Shown in pieces: positions 36,261 through 45,364 of a DNA stretch of 64,000 nucleotides (positions are counted from its first letter, which is position 1; every line of letters starts with the position of its first letter). The notes below the pieces were generated by a model. The model saw nothing but the letters and a program-made list of their open reading frames with translations, was not told where the DNA came from and did no database searches. This DNA is from Paenibacillus doosanensis. Lineage in GTDB: Bacteria > Bacillota > Bacilli > Paenibacillales > NBRC-103111. The stretch spans positions 35,049 through 99,048 of the forward strand of contig NZ_JANYUY010000028.1 in assembly GCF_025060755.1 (NCBI RefSeq), read 5' to 3'. The position numbers and the translations under genes were made by a program.

Positions 36261-37670
36261 ATGACCGGTCTGCAGAAGGAAGAAATTCAGAGAAAAGTCA
36301 TCAAGTGCATGCCCTGGATTTTGCTCTATGAATTTTTTCAAGTTTTTAATGAAAACGTATTCAACTTAATTACACCCGATCTTACGCAAGAGTTTAACGT
36401 TACTCCGTCTACGGTGAGCTTGATTGTCACATTAGGCAAATTATTTTTCGGGATAGCGGCGATTGTATTTACGGCTTTATCCGACGTAGTAAGCATCAGG
36501 AAGCTGCTGTTGTTTACTTGCTTCGTCTTTCCGGTCGTCACGCTGCTCGGTTTCTTCTCGCAGCACAGCTTTACTTTGCTGATCGTATTCCGCGCGCTGT
36601 TCGCCATTACGATTGCCGCGCCCTTAGCCTTGCAGGTGATGGTTGCGATCAAATATTTCGACAAGCTGACCGCAGCCAAATATTTCGGATACAATACGGC
36701 GATTTTCCAGCTAGCGTCGGCGGCAGGACATTTGTTCGGCGGCTATATCACGGAGTATTTGCATTGGAACGTTACGTTCCTTATTCCGCTTGTCACGCTG
36801 ATAGGCGTGCCGATCATTTATAAGAACATGCCGAAGGACGAGAGCAAACGCGGCTCCTTCGATTATATCGGTTTGATATTGCTGACCGTTATTTCCACTT
36901 TATTAATCACCTATATGACGTTTAAAATGCAATACACCGTGCTGCTTATTTTGGCGCTCATCTTTATTGTTATTTTTGTCGTTTATACGAAGCAAAGCAG
37001 AAATCCGTTCGTTAAACCGGAGCTGTTCAAGGTAAAAGGGATTATCGCTTCCCTGATCGTCTGCGCTTTGTTCTATGGCACGCAGGTCGGCTTCGCCTTC
37101 ATCTTCCCGTTCATTGTCAACCAAACTTACGGCATTTCGACCAGCACGATAGGCGTATTCTATATGGTTACGAATATCGCAGCCTTTATTGTAGGGATGC
37201 TGTCCGGGAAAATCATCAAGGGGATCGGTTATCGCAATATCGCTTTGATGGGAGGCGCCTTTATTTTCGCCGGACTGGCTCTCGTAGCGTTGCTGGTAGG
37301 ATATTCGGTTGTCGTCGCCTTCGTAGGAATGGGTCTGTTCAATATCGGGTACGCTTTATTTTTCTCCGGATATTTGGCCAACTATACGCAATTGCTGCCG
37401 GAGCATCAAAGAGGCGCCGGCATCGGGATCGAGAAGCTGGTGCTCAACATCGGAAGCTCCTTGGGAGGCGCATTCATGGCGATGCTGTACGGCCAGCCGT
37501 ATATGATGCACAAAATCATCGATTTTTCGGCGAACGCCAAATCCGCTCAATACAGCAATTTATCCTTAATCCTGATGCTGATGATCGCGGCAGCCACAAT
37601 GATTTTTATCAGCGTGTTTAGTAAGAAGTTTAACCGGACGGAAGAATTCGGAACACAAGCTCAAGTTTAA
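36261..37670 (+). CDS. MFS transporter (14-helix, DHA2/Tet(L)-like)
   Basis: A 469-residue membrane protein with about 14 hydrophobic segments and an N-terminus like those of the TetA(L/K)/DHA2 exporters (NLITPDLTQEFNVTPSTVSL). LSDVVSIRKLLL lies in the first cytoplasmic loop, and MLSGKIIKGIGYRNIAL is the matching loop in the second half. It would move a small solute by exchange with protons across the cell membrane. AGGAGG at 36249-36254 fixes the ATG at 36261 over the in-frame ATG at 36243. Base composition is more AT-rich than the neighbours. A terminator hairpin and then a sulfatase gene follow; context suggests uptake or export of a sulfated compound rather than drug resistance, but the substrate is unknown. 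Confidence 0.85.
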   Translation: MTGLQKEEIQRKVIKCMPWILLYEFFQVFNENVFNLITPDLTQEFNVTPSTVSLIVTLGKLFFGIAAIVFTALSDVVSIRKLLLFTCFVFPVVTLLGFFSQHSFTLLIVFRALFAITIAAPLALQVMVAIKYFDKLTAAKYFGYNTAIFQLASAAGHLFGGYITEYLHWNVTFLIPLVTLIGVPIIYKNMPKDESKRGSFDYIGLILLTVISTLLITYMTFKMQYTVLLILALIFIVIFVVYTKQSRNPFVKPELFKVKGIIASLIVCALFYGTQVGFAFIFPFIVNQTYGISTSTIGVFYMVTNIAAFIVGMLSGKIIKGIGYRNIALMGGAFIFAGLALVALLVGYSVVVAFVGMGLFNIGYALFFSGYLANYTQLLPEHQRGAGIGIEKLVLNIGSSLGGAFMAMLYGQPYMMHKIIDFSANAKSAQYSNLSLILMLMIAAATMIFISVFSKKFNRTEEFGTQAQV

Positions 37671-37681
37671 ATTCGTCACCG

Positions 37682-37709
37682 ACCGGGTCACGTGTGTGAT
37701 CCGGTTTTT
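37682..37709 (+). terminator. Hairpin between the MFS and sulfatase genes
   Basis: ACCGGGTCAC (37682-37691) pairs with GTGATCCGGT (37696-37705) with one G-T pair, followed by TTTT. It probably limits read-through into the sulfatase gene; no separate promoter for the sulfatase is obvious in the short gap. Confidence 0.75.
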
Positions 37710-37761
37710 GCCGTAAAGGGCGGCTTGGAATTCAATGAATGATACAGGAGGAAAAAGGAAG

Positions 37762-39936
37762 ATGAACACGGCTTTACGCAAAAATGAGGAAAAAACCAAT
37801 GTGATCTACATTGTATTTGACGATATGGGGTTCGGCGATTTGGGCTGCTACGGCTCGGAAATCGCGACTCCGAACATCGACGCTTTGGCGGCGGAGGGGC
37901 TGCGCTACAACAATTTTCACGCTACGCCGCTATGCTCGCCGACTCGGGCGTCGCTGCTGACAGGACGAAATCATCATTCCGTCGGCATGGCGACGATCAC
38001 GAATTTCGATCTCGGCCCGGACAGCCCGAATACGAGAGGGCGCGTCTCGCATCATGCCGGGACGGTCGCGGAAGTGTTGAAGGATAACGGGTACGGCACA
38101 TTTGCGGTCGGCAAATGGCATCTTGCTCCGGTGCATCATTCGTCGCCGGCGGGGCCTTACGATTATTGGCCGCTCGGCAAAGGGTTTCAGCGCTTTTACG
38201 GCTTTATGGAAGGGGAGACCGACCAGTTTTATCCGGATCTCGTCTACGACAATCATTTCGTGCCGCGTCCGGACAAGGGGGACGGGAAGTATCACGTCTC
38301 GGAGGATTTGGTGGATCACGCCCGGCAATTTGTTACGGATCAGACCTCGATCATGCCGGAGAAACCGTTCTTCCTCTATTTGGCGTTCGGAGCCCAGCAT
38401 GTGCCTCATCAGGCGCCGCTGGAGTACATTCGTCAATACGAGGGCCGATATGATATCGGCTGGGACCGGGTCCGCGAGCAGCGGTTCGGGCGGCAAAAGG
38501 AGCTGGGAATCATTCCGCAGGACGCCGAGCTTCCGCCGTTCAATCCGGATGTCCGCCCGTGGGACGAGCTGTCCGCCGACGAACGGAAAGTTGCGGCGCG
38601 GTTCATGGAGATTTACGCCGGATTTCTGACGCATACCGACGCGCAAATCGGTCGTCTTATCGGCTACCTGAAGGAAATCGGCCAATACGACAATACGCTG
38701 ATCGTGCTGATCTCCGATAACGGGGCGAGCAGCACCGGGCGCGCCAACGGCAGCGTCGATTATTCGAAAATCGTCGAAGGCGTTACGGAAACGCTGGACG
38801 ATATTTTGCCCTATTACGACCAAATGTACGGCGACCGCGTCAGCTGCGAATATCCGAGCGGTTGGGCTCAAGTATGCAATACGCCGCTTCGCTATTATAA
38901 GCAGCAGACGTATTTCGGCGGTATCCGCGTGCCTCTGATTATTCGGTGGCCGCAGGGCGGCATCGCGGACAGCGACAAGGTGCGCTCGCAGTTTCATTAT
39001 ATTACGGATATTACTCCGACGGTGTACGAGGTGTTAAATATCCAGCCCCCGGATACGATTCGCGGCGTGCCGCAAATGCCGATTCACGGCAGGAGCATGG
39101 CCTACACGTTCGCGCAGCCGGATGAGCCGACGCGTCGGGCTTCGCAGCATTTTGAGATGATGGGCAACCGCGCCATGATCCATGAAGGCTGGAAGGCTGT
39201 GACCAATCATAAGATGGGGACGGCGTTCGAGGACGATGTATGGGAGCTGTACGATGTGCGCCGCGATTATAATGAAGTGAATAATTTGGCGGGCGCACAT
39301 CCGGAGCGGCTGCAGCAGCTTATCGAGCTGTGGTGGCAGGAAGCGGAACGCTATGACGTGCTGCCGCTGCGCAATGCCGGCTGGAAGGATCTGGCCAAAC
39401 CGAATCCGGAGTCGGTGACGGACCGCAATACGTTCACTTACTACGGCGGGGTGTCGATCATCGGCTCGGCGGCTGCGCCTCCGACCGTGAACAGGTCGTA
39501 TTCCATCACGGCTGCTATTGAACGTCCGGACGCCTCATGCGAAGGCGTGCTTGTGGCGATGGGCAATTACGACGGCGGTTATACGCTTTATATCCGCAAT
39601 AACCGGCTGTATTTTGAGTATAATCATATGCGCACTTTATTTCCTTTGATCTCGGAGTGCGAGGTTCCTACGGGGACGCTGGAGATTCGCTTCGTCTTCG
39701 CCAAGCAGCCGTTGTCGACCGCAGGCACAGGCTCCTTGTATATTAACGGGAAACTCGTCGGGGAAAGGAAATTCCCGCGCACGTACAAATTCAAAATTTC
39801 CCGCAAAGGGCTCAGCGTCGGCCGCGATGCGCTTCCTACCGTCACGGAAACGTACATGGAGGAAGGCGAATATCCGTACGGCGGCACGATCCGGAAAGTC
39901 GTTTATGAACTGGGCGACGATAAGGACCCGGCATAA
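37762..39936 (+). CDS. Arylsulfatase (formylglycine-dependent, cytoplasmic), sulfatase 1
   Basis: A 724-residue sulfatase. The metal site starts at YIVFDDMGFGDLGCYG. The signature CSPTRASLLTGR places C58 as the residue converted to formylglycine, and GKWHL, a later ISDNGAS metal site and YKQQTYFGGIRVPLI follow in order. The C-terminal third (after about residue 560) is beta-rich (GNYDGGYTLYIRNNRLYFEYN), a laminin-G-like extension seen in long S1-type arylsulfatases. There is no signal peptide, so it should act on imported sulfate esters. AGGAGG at 37746-37751 supports the ATG at 37762 rather than that at 37735. A bidirectional terminator separates it from the convergent ROK gene. Confidence 0.9.
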   Translation: MNTALRKNEEKTNVIYIVFDDMGFGDLGCYGSEIATPNIDALAAEGLRYNNFHATPLCSPTRASLLTGRNHHSVGMATITNFDLGPDSPNTRGRVSHHAGTVAEVLKDNGYGTFAVGKWHLAPVHHSSPAGPYDYWPLGKGFQRFYGFMEGETDQFYPDLVYDNHFVPRPDKGDGKYHVSEDLVDHARQFVTDQTSIMPEKPFFLYLAFGAQHVPHQAPLEYIRQYEGRYDIGWDRVREQRFGRQKELGIIPQDAELPPFNPDVRPWDELSADERKVAARFMEIYAGFLTHTDAQIGRLIGYLKEIGQYDNTLIVLISDNGASSTGRANGSVDYSKIVEGVTETLDDILPYYDQMYGDRVSCEYPSGWAQVCNTPLRYYKQQTYFGGIRVPLIIRWPQGGIADSDKVRSQFHYITDITPTVYEVLNIQPPDTIRGVPQMPIHGRSMAYTFAQPDEPTRRASQHFEMMGNRAMIHEGWKAVTNHKMGTAFEDDVWELYDVRRDYNEVNNLAGAHPERLQQLIELWWQEAERYDVLPLRNAGWKDLAKPNPESVTDRNTFTYYGGVSIIGSAAAPPTVNRSYSITAAIERPDASCEGVLVAMGNYDGGYTLYIRNNRLYFEYNHMRTLFPLISECEVPTGTLEIRFVFAKQPLSTAGTGSLYINGKLVGERKFPRTYKFKISRKGLSVGRDALPTVTETYMEEGEYPYGGTIRKVVYELGDDKDPA

Positions 39937-39952
39937 GAACAGGCAAAAAAAC

Positions 39953-39982
39953 AACCGCGTGAGCCGATCACGCGGTTTGTTT
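39953..39982. terminator. Bidirectional terminator between sulfatase 1 and the ROK gene
   Basis: AACCGCGTGA (39953-39962) pairs with TCACGCGGTT (39968-39977). A-rich and T-rich flanks serve both strands. The right arm contains the stop codon of the reverse-strand ROK gene. Confidence 0.88.
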
Positions 39983-41185
39983 CTCTTCAATGAAATAGTC
40001 GAGCACCATGCAGCCGGCGCCTACGGCCACGACGTTATAGCCGGTAGAAGCTCTGACGATTTGCACTTCGGAGCTGCGGTAATGCTGGAGCCGGCTGCGG
40101 ACGGTTTCCGCCGTGATCTCGTAAAAGGTGAGGTTCGCTCCCAGCCCGCCGCCGACGATAACCATCTCCGGGCGCAGCAGATGGATCAGGTTGGACAGGC
40201 CGATGCCGTAGTAATAAGCGGCGTCTCTTACGACGTCATAGCAGAGCGGATCGTTCTGTTCGAGCGCATCCAGGATATGGTGGAACTGCACCTCGTCCGC
40301 CTGCCCGACCATCTGCTGCAGAACGGAAGCTTTGCCGCGCTTGATTCTGCGCACGATTTCTTCGCGTACGGACGGGAAGCTGCTGTACGCTTCCAGACAG
40401 CCGTAAGCGCCGCAGGAGCAGCGGCGGCCGTGCACGTCCACCGTAATATGCCCGAGCGAATCGTCCATATCCAGCTTGCTGCCGAGCACCTGCCCCTGCA
40501 AAATGATGCCGCAGCGAATGGCCACGCCGGACGATGTGTAGACAAGGCTGTCCGCCTGCTTCCAGTATTTGCTGCGGTATTCGCCGAGCGCGGCCAGATT
40601 AATCCCGTTATCGAGCAGAACGGTCGTCTGAAATCGCCGCTGCAGGAAGTCGACAATATGAACCCGCTCCCAGCCGGCTAACATATGCTCATGGGAGAGC
40701 AGCGTTCCCGCATTCCGGTCGATCGGGCCGATCGCTCCGACACCGATGCCGAGCAGCCTCTCCCGCGGCACGCTGTGCTCGGCCAGCATCCGGTCGATGC
40801 GCTCGCTTATAAAGTTCAAGGTGTATTCGGGGGTAGATGTTTCATTCATTTTCAGCTTGTGCTCGGCAATAATGTTCAGCTGCAGATCGAGCAGAAGCAC
40901 GGTCGTGAACAGGCTCGATATTTCCGCCCCGATCAAATAAAAGGAGTCCGGTTTAATGACGTACAGCGCAGGCTTGCGCCCGCCCTTCGATTCCCCGAGA
41001 CCGCTGTCGTAGATTAGCCCCGCTTGTACGAGCTCTTCGACCAGACGGGAGCAGGTAGAGTGCTTATATCCGGTTTGCTCGACCAGGGTGTTGATCCGGA
41101 CCGGACCGAGCTTATTGATCAAATAGTAAAGATGCTTCAAGCTTTTCATCTTCGGGGACATTAGGCCGACAAATTCTTGTAACAT
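39968..41185 (-). CDS. ROK-family transcriptional repressor (NagC/XylR type)
   Basis: A 405-residue regulator on the reverse strand. Residues about 5-65 are a winged helix (RINTLVEQTGYKHSTCSRLVEELVQ without a break). The rest is a ROK sugar-kinase-like domain: GVGAIGPID, a VLLDNGINLAALGE segment, SSGVAIRCGIILQG, and the zinc motif as GRRCSCGAYGCLEAY. Such repressors release DNA when a sugar or sugar derivative binds. The ATG at 41185 is chosen because GGAGG lies 6 bases upstream. It is divergent from the phosphorylase operon and convergent with sulfatase 1. A shared operator-like sequence lies before both units and before its own promoter, so it is the likely local regulator. Confidence 0.9.
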   Translation of the reverse strand: MLQEFVGLMSPKMKSLKHLYYLINKLGPVRINTLVEQTGYKHSTCSRLVEELVQAGLIYDSGLGESKGGRKPALYVIKPDSFYLIGAEISSLFTTVLLLDLQLNIIAEHKLKMNETSTPEYTLNFISERIDRMLAEHSVPRERLLGIGVGAIGPIDRNAGTLLSHEHMLAGWERVHIVDFLQRRFQTTVLLDNGINLAALGEYRSKYWKQADSLVYTSSGVAIRCGIILQGQVLGSKLDMDDSLGHITVDVHGRRCSCGAYGCLEAYSSFPSVREEIVRRIKRGKASVLQQMVGQADEVQFHHILDALEQNDPLCYDVVRDAAYYYGIGLSNLIHLLRPEMVIVGGGLGANLTFYEITAETVRSRLQHYRSSEVQIVRASTGYNVVAVGAGCMVLDYFIEEKQTA

Positions 41186-41244
41186 GGTCATCCTCCAGTG
41201 TAAGCAGCGAAAGTATCGTAAACGATCTATACAGGTTTTTCTCA

Positions 41245-41274
41245 ATTGTACACGATTCGGGAGCCAATAGTAAA
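41245..41274 (-). promoter_or_regulatory. Probable promoter of the ROK gene
   Basis: On the reverse strand, -35 TTTACT (41274-41269), 18-bp spacer, -10 TACAAT (41250-41245). A 12-bp palindrome ATCGTAAACGAT (41215-41226) lies between it and the gene and may be a further operator. Confidence 0.5.
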
Positions 41275-41283
41275 CCGCTTGCA

Positions 41284-41312
41284 ATCTATAATTAAAATCA
41301 AAAATGATAAAA
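41284..41312 (-). promoter_or_regulatory. Operator-like sequence before the ROK gene
   Basis: On the reverse strand, TTTTTATCA-TTTTTGAT-TTTA-ATTATA resembles the sites at 36064-36098 and 41395-41430 (shared TTTTTATCA and an AT-rich half after TGA). It lies just upstream of the ROK -35, consistent with autoregulation. Confidence 0.4.
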
Positions 41313-41394
41313 ACTAGCAAGGAAATCGCTATACTCCTTTAGGTTTCAGGGAAATGTCATAATAAATTCGCGGAAAAGACATGTAATTTTAAAT

Positions 41395-41430
41395 ACTTTT
41401 TATCAATTTGAATTTTATTATATTTACAAA
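41395..41430 (+). promoter_or_regulatory. Operator-like sequence before the purine phosphorylase operon
   Basis: ACTTTTTATCAA-tt-TGAAT-ttta-TTATATTTACAAA: identical to the MFS-site sequence in the first 12 bases, the TGAAT and the ATTTACAAA end, and overlapping the -35 in the same way. Confidence 0.5.
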
Positions 41431-41451
41431 ATCGCCGTTGTGCTTTATGAT
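41423..41451 (+). promoter_or_regulatory. Sigma-A promoter of the phosphorylase-sulfatase-nucleotidase-permease operon
   Basis: -35 TTTACA (41423-41428), 17-bp spacer, -10 TATGAT (41446-41451). Confidence 0.78.
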
Positions 41452-41500
41452 GGACACATGGAACGACTAAGCTAAATTGACTATAAGGAAGGTGCCGCAC

Positions 41501-42325
41501 ATGATGTCGGATGCAAAACAGCAAATTCGCGAGGCAGCGTCTTTTATCGAAAACAGGCTCGGGCTTCAACCGGAAATCGGTTTGATTCTCGGTTCCGGGC
41601 TCGGTATTATTGCCGAATTAATACAAGAAGCGCGGGTGATTCCTTATCGCGCCATTCCCCATTTTCCGGTTTCGACGGTGGAGGGCCATGCCGGAGAGCT
41701 TGTTGGGGGGATGATTGACGGCAAGCCTGTCGTCATGATGAAAGGCCGCTTTCATTTATATGAAGGATATGACGCGTCCGCCGTCACTTTCCCGGTTCGC
41801 GTGATGAAAGCGCTCGGCGTGAAGCGGCTGATCGTCACCAATGCCGCGGGCGGGGTCAATACCGGCTTTGAGGTCGGAGACTTGATGCTGATCACCGATC
41901 ATATAAACAACATGGGCGTAAACCCGCTGATCGGCCCGAACGACGAAGAACTCGGCGTGAGGTTCCCGGATATGTCCGAAGCTTACAGCAAACGGCTGAT
42001 CCGACTCGCTCACCGGGTTGCCGAAAGTCAAGGCTTCGCGTTTCGTGAAGGCGTATACATGGGCAATCTCGGCCCGTCTTTCGAGACGCCTGCGGAAATC
42101 CGCATGGCCCGTATCTTGGGAGCCGATGCGGTCGGCATGTCGACGGTGCCCGAGGTGATCGCGGCCGGACACGCCGGACTGGAGGTACTGGGCATCTCCT
42201 GCATTACGAACAAGGCGGCGGGCATATTGGATCAGCCGTTGTCGCATGAGGAAGTGATGGAGGCTGCGGAGCAGGTTAAGCCGAAGTTTTTGCGGCTTGT
42301 GCTCGGCATGATCGGGGAGATGTAG
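41501..42325 (+). CDS. Purine-nucleoside phosphorylase (trimeric, inosine/guanosine type)
   Basis: A 274-residue enzyme of the PNP/MTAP class: GLILGSGLGIIAE at the phosphate-binding start, FPVSTVEGHAGELV, KGRFHLYEGY, VTNAAGGVN, MGNLGPSFETPAE and MSTVPEVIAA (base and ribose pocket). ITNKAAG ends the core. It splits purine nucleosides with phosphate to base and ribose-1-phosphate in the cytoplasm. It is related to B. subtilis PupG, although the operon is quite different. AAGGAAGGTG precedes two adjacent ATG codons; the first is used. It leads an operon with a sulfatase (1 bp gap), a nucleotidase-like enzyme and a purine permease. Confidence 0.92.
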   Translation: MMSDAKQQIREAASFIENRLGLQPEIGLILGSGLGIIAELIQEARVIPYRAIPHFPVSTVEGHAGELVGGMIDGKPVVMMKGRFHLYEGYDASAVTFPVRVMKALGVKRLIVTNAAGGVNTGFEVGDLMLITDHINNMGVNPLIGPNDEELGVRFPDMSEAYSKRLIRLAHRVAESQGFAFREGVYMGNLGPSFETPAEIRMARILGADAVGMSTVPEVIAAGHAGLEVLGISCITNKAAGILDQPLSHEEVMEAAEQVKPKFLRLVLGMIGEM

Positions 42326-42326
42326 C

Positions 42327-43799
42327 ATGAGCGCGAAGCAGCCGAATATCGTGTTTATTTTAACGGACGATCAGGGACCTTGGGCGCTGGGCTGCGCGGG
42401 CAATCCGGAGATCAGAACCCCGAACCTGGACCGGCTCGCCGGGCAGGGCGTCCGATTCGAGAACTTTTTCTGCAGCTCGCCGGTATGCGCTCCCGCGCGT
42501 GCAACCATTTTGACGGGGAAAATGCCGTCGCAGCACGGAGTTCACGATTTTATCCGGGAGAACGACAATCCGCGCCTGCAATATTTGGACGGACATACGG
42601 CTTACACCGAGCTGCTGGCCGAAGCGGGCTACGTCTGCGGCCTCAGCGGCAAATGGGGGCTGTGCAACGATACCGAAGCGCAAAAAGGCTTCAGCCATTG
42701 GTACACCTACATTTACGACGGCGGCCATTATTTCGATCCGACGATGGTTCGCGACGGCCGGCCCGTCAAGGAGCAGGGCTATTTGACCGACCTTATTACC
42801 GAAGACGCGATGGCGTTTATCGACAGACAGGCGCGGGAGGAGCGGCCGTTTTATCTAAGCGTGCACTATACGGCTCCGCATCATCTGTGGATCGGAGAGC
42901 ATCCGCAGGAGTATGTCGGTCTGTACGACGACTGCCCGTTCGATTCATGCCCGCAGGAGCCGGAGCATCCCTGGTCGCTTGAGCTGACGAGTCCGGCGGA
43001 TGTCCGCACGAATCCGCGCGACAACTTGAAGGGCTACTTTGCGGCGGTGACGGCGATGGATCATAACGTCGGCTTGATTCTGGATCAGCTGGAGCGGCTC
43101 GCCATCCGCGAGCAGACGCTGATCGTCTTCATGAGCGACAACGGCTTCAGCTGCGGCCAGGGCGGCATCTGGGGCAAAGGCAACGGGACGTATCCGCAGA
43201 ACATGTACGACAATTCGGTCAAAATTCCCGCGATCTTCAGCCATCCCGGCCGCATTCCGCAAGGACGGGTGCACGGGGCGCTGCTCAGCCAATACGACGT
43301 GATGCCGACGCTGCTGGATTATGTCGGTATCGGCCATCCGCAGGCCGACGCATTGCCGGGCGGCAGCTTCCTGTCGATCCTGGAAGGACAGGGCGGCGAC
43401 GAGCGGCGCGAGGTCGTCGTATACGACGAATACGGCCCCGTTCGGATGATCCGCACGGAGCGGTACAAATATATTCACCGTTATCCGTACGGCCCGTTCG
43501 AACTGTACGATCTGGAGCGCGACCCGCGCGAGCGGACGAACCTGTACGACGACCCGGACTATCAGGAGCGGGTGCAAGAGCTGCGGAGCCGGCTGGACCG
43601 CTGGTTTCTCCAATACGCGGACCCGGCTCTCGACGGCGCCAGGCTGCCCGTAACCGGGACGGGACAGAGCAATTTGGCCGGGCCGGGGGTAACGGGCAAG
43701 CCCGCGTTTAACCAGAACGGGCGGCTGTTTAAGGAACGGCAAAATCAGGAGCGGCTTATCTCGGCCGCCAGGCAGACAACGGAGGAGAGCGACGAATGA
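42327..43799 (+). CDS. Sulfatase 2 (formylglycine-dependent) inside the purine operon
   Basis: A 490-residue enzyme of the alkaline-phosphatase superfamily. IVFILTDDQGPWALGC gives the first metal ligands, PVCAPARATILTGK gives the CxPxR signature with C54, GKWGLCND follows, and FMSDNGFSCGQGG gives the second metal site. The C-terminus ends in a low-complexity tail. It resembles choline-sulfatase or N-sulfoglucosamine hydrolase-type sulfatases in size. No signal peptide. It begins 1 bp after the phosphorylase stop, with GGGGAG inside that gene, and its stop overlaps the next start (ATGA), so it is translationally linked to purine salvage enzymes. Substrate unknown; a sulfated nucleoside or sugar are options. 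Confidence 0.88.
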   Translation: MSAKQPNIVFILTDDQGPWALGCAGNPEIRTPNLDRLAGQGVRFENFFCSSPVCAPARATILTGKMPSQHGVHDFIRENDNPRLQYLDGHTAYTELLAEAGYVCGLSGKWGLCNDTEAQKGFSHWYTYIYDGGHYFDPTMVRDGRPVKEQGYLTDLITEDAMAFIDRQAREERPFYLSVHYTAPHHLWIGEHPQEYVGLYDDCPFDSCPQEPEHPWSLELTSPADVRTNPRDNLKGYFAAVTAMDHNVGLILDQLERLAIREQTLIVFMSDNGFSCGQGGIWGKGNGTYPQNMYDNSVKIPAIFSHPGRIPQGRVHGALLSQYDVMPTLLDYVGIGHPQADALPGGSFLSILEGQGGDERREVVVYDEYGPVRMIRTERYKYIHRYPYGPFELYDLERDPRERTNLYDDPDYQERVQELRSRLDRWFLQYADPALDGARLPVTGTGQSNLAGPGVTGKPAFNQNGRLFKERQNQERLISAARQTTEESDE

Positions 43800-45304
43800 C
43801 GGAGCCAATCGAATTGACCATTTTGTATACAAATGATTTCCATGCGCAAGATAAGCCTGTAAAGGCGACCTGGATCGAAGGGGAGCCGATGATGGGCGGC
43901 GCGGCCTATATGGCTTCCTATATTAACAAGGTTCGGGCCGGCGAGCCAAACGTGCTTGTGCTCGATGCCGGAGACATTATTACCGGCCCGGCGATCAGCT
44001 TCCTGACCAGCGGAGAAGCCCCCGTCGATTTGTTCAACGCGATCGGCATCGATGCCTCGTGCATCGGAAACCACGAATTCGATCACGGCGTGCCCAATGC
44101 GCGCAAGCTGGTGGCGCAGGCGCAGTTTCCTTTTTTGTCGGGCAGCATTTTCTATAAAGGAACGAATATTTTATTCGCCAAACCGTATGAAATACTGGAG
44201 AAGGGCGGTTTGAAGATCGGCGTCATCGGCATTCACGGGAAAAAGGCCGGTTACGAAACGATACAAGTCGATCTCGTCCGGGATCTCGACTTCCGCGAGC
44301 AGGAATCGCTGCTGCAGGAGTATGTCAATCTGCTGAGGCCGCATGTCGATCTGGTGATCGTGCTCGCTCACGAAGGGGTGCCTGCGGAGCAGTCGACGAC
44401 GGACCGCGAGGTGCATGTGGAGGAAGACTTTGAAGAGGATGTGCGGATGTGCAGCCATGTCAAAGGCATCGATCTGATGATTACGGGCCACGCCCACAAA
44501 TCGATCGCGAAGCCTTACGTGGTGAAGGAAACGGGAACGCTGCTCTGCTCGACGCGCGGACTCGGGACGTTCGTCGGCTATTTGAAGCTCCGGGTCGATA
44601 AGTCACAGCGCAGGATCGTCTCCTATGAAGGGCATCTGGAGCCGATTTACTCCGACCGGATCGAGCCGGACCCGGCGGTGGAGGCGCGCGTGCAATATTG
44701 GGACGACCGCTTGAAGCAGCTGATCGATCAGAAAATCGGCTATGCCGAGGAAGCGCTGACGCGCAATTATTTCGGCGAGTCGGTGCTCGGCAATATCATT
44801 ACGGATGCCATTAGGCTCTACACAGAGGCGGATGTCGCGTTCACCAATCCCGGCGGATTGCGCGCCGACGTAGATCAGGGAGATATTACGGTCGGGCATA
44901 TCATCAGTGTCGTGCCGTTCAACAATAATGTGCTCGTCATGGAGATGACGGGACGCGAGCTAAGGGAAGTGCTGGAGCAGAGCGCGGGGATGAACGCCGG
45001 AGTGCTCGAACAGTCGGGGGTAACGATGGTCGTCGATCCTTCGGCCGAGCCAGGCAGCCTTGTCTCCGAGGCGCTGATCGGCGGTCTGCCGCTGGACGAG
45101 AACCGTATCTACAAGGTCGCCTCCGACGATTTCACGTGCAAGGGCGGGGACGGATTTACCGCATTCGCGGCCGCAGCGCGGGTGCGCGACACTTCCATGA
45201 TCATGCGCGATCTCGTGATCGAGCATATCCGCAAGCTGGGAACGATTCGGCCGCAGCTTGAGGATCGGATCGTTGTCGTCCCGCCGCTTGCAGCGACAAC
45301 CTGA
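43796..45304 (+). CDS. 5'-nucleotidase/metallophosphoesterase family protein, cytoplasmic
   Basis: A 502-residue UshA/YfkN-type enzyme. The N-terminal metallophosphoesterase has the five blocks TNDFHAQ, DAGDIITG, GNHEFDHG, VLAHEGVP and ITGHAHK. The C-terminal 5'-nucleotidase domain (about residues 315-480) has LGNIITDAIR, FTNPGGLRAD and the substrate loop GGDGFTAF. Typical members are exported, but no signal peptide is present (MTEPIELTILYTNDF), so it should act inside the cell on nucleotides, nucleotide sugars or related esters. Its ATG overlaps the sulfatase stop. Product nucleosides would feed the phosphorylase at the head of the operon. Confidence 0.9.
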   Translation: MTEPIELTILYTNDFHAQDKPVKATWIEGEPMMGGAAYMASYINKVRAGEPNVLVLDAGDIITGPAISFLTSGEAPVDLFNAIGIDASCIGNHEFDHGVPNARKLVAQAQFPFLSGSIFYKGTNILFAKPYEILEKGGLKIGVIGIHGKKAGYETIQVDLVRDLDFREQESLLQEYVNLLRPHVDLVIVLAHEGVPAEQSTTDREVHVEEDFEEDVRMCSHVKGIDLMITGHAHKSIAKPYVVKETGTLLCSTRGLGTFVGYLKLRVDKSQRRIVSYEGHLEPIYSDRIEPDPAVEARVQYWDDRLKQLIDQKIGYAEEALTRNYFGESVLGNIITDAIRLYTEADVAFTNPGGLRADVDQGDITVGHIISVVPFNNNVLVMEMTGRELREVLEQSAGMNAGVLEQSGVTMVVDPSAEPGSLVSEALIGGLPLDENRIYKVASDDFTCKGGDGFTAFAAAARVRDTSMIMRDLVIEHIRKLGTIRPQLEDRIVVVPPLAATT

Positions 45305-45364
45305 TTGATGTTATAAAAAGCATAGGGTGGGCGAGGGGCTATACAGAAGGAAGGTTCAGCATGA

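Noticed and set aside
36261..37670. Tetracycline-resistance call for the MFS gene
   Set aside because: The N-terminal region resembles DHA2/Tet(L)-type exporters in general, but gene context and lack of diagnostic residues known to me do not support a resistance function.
41186..41500. Purine riboswitch before the phosphorylase operon
   Set aside because: The leader after the -10 is only about 50 bases and lacks the conserved three-way junction sequence; only operator-like AT-rich motifs were found.
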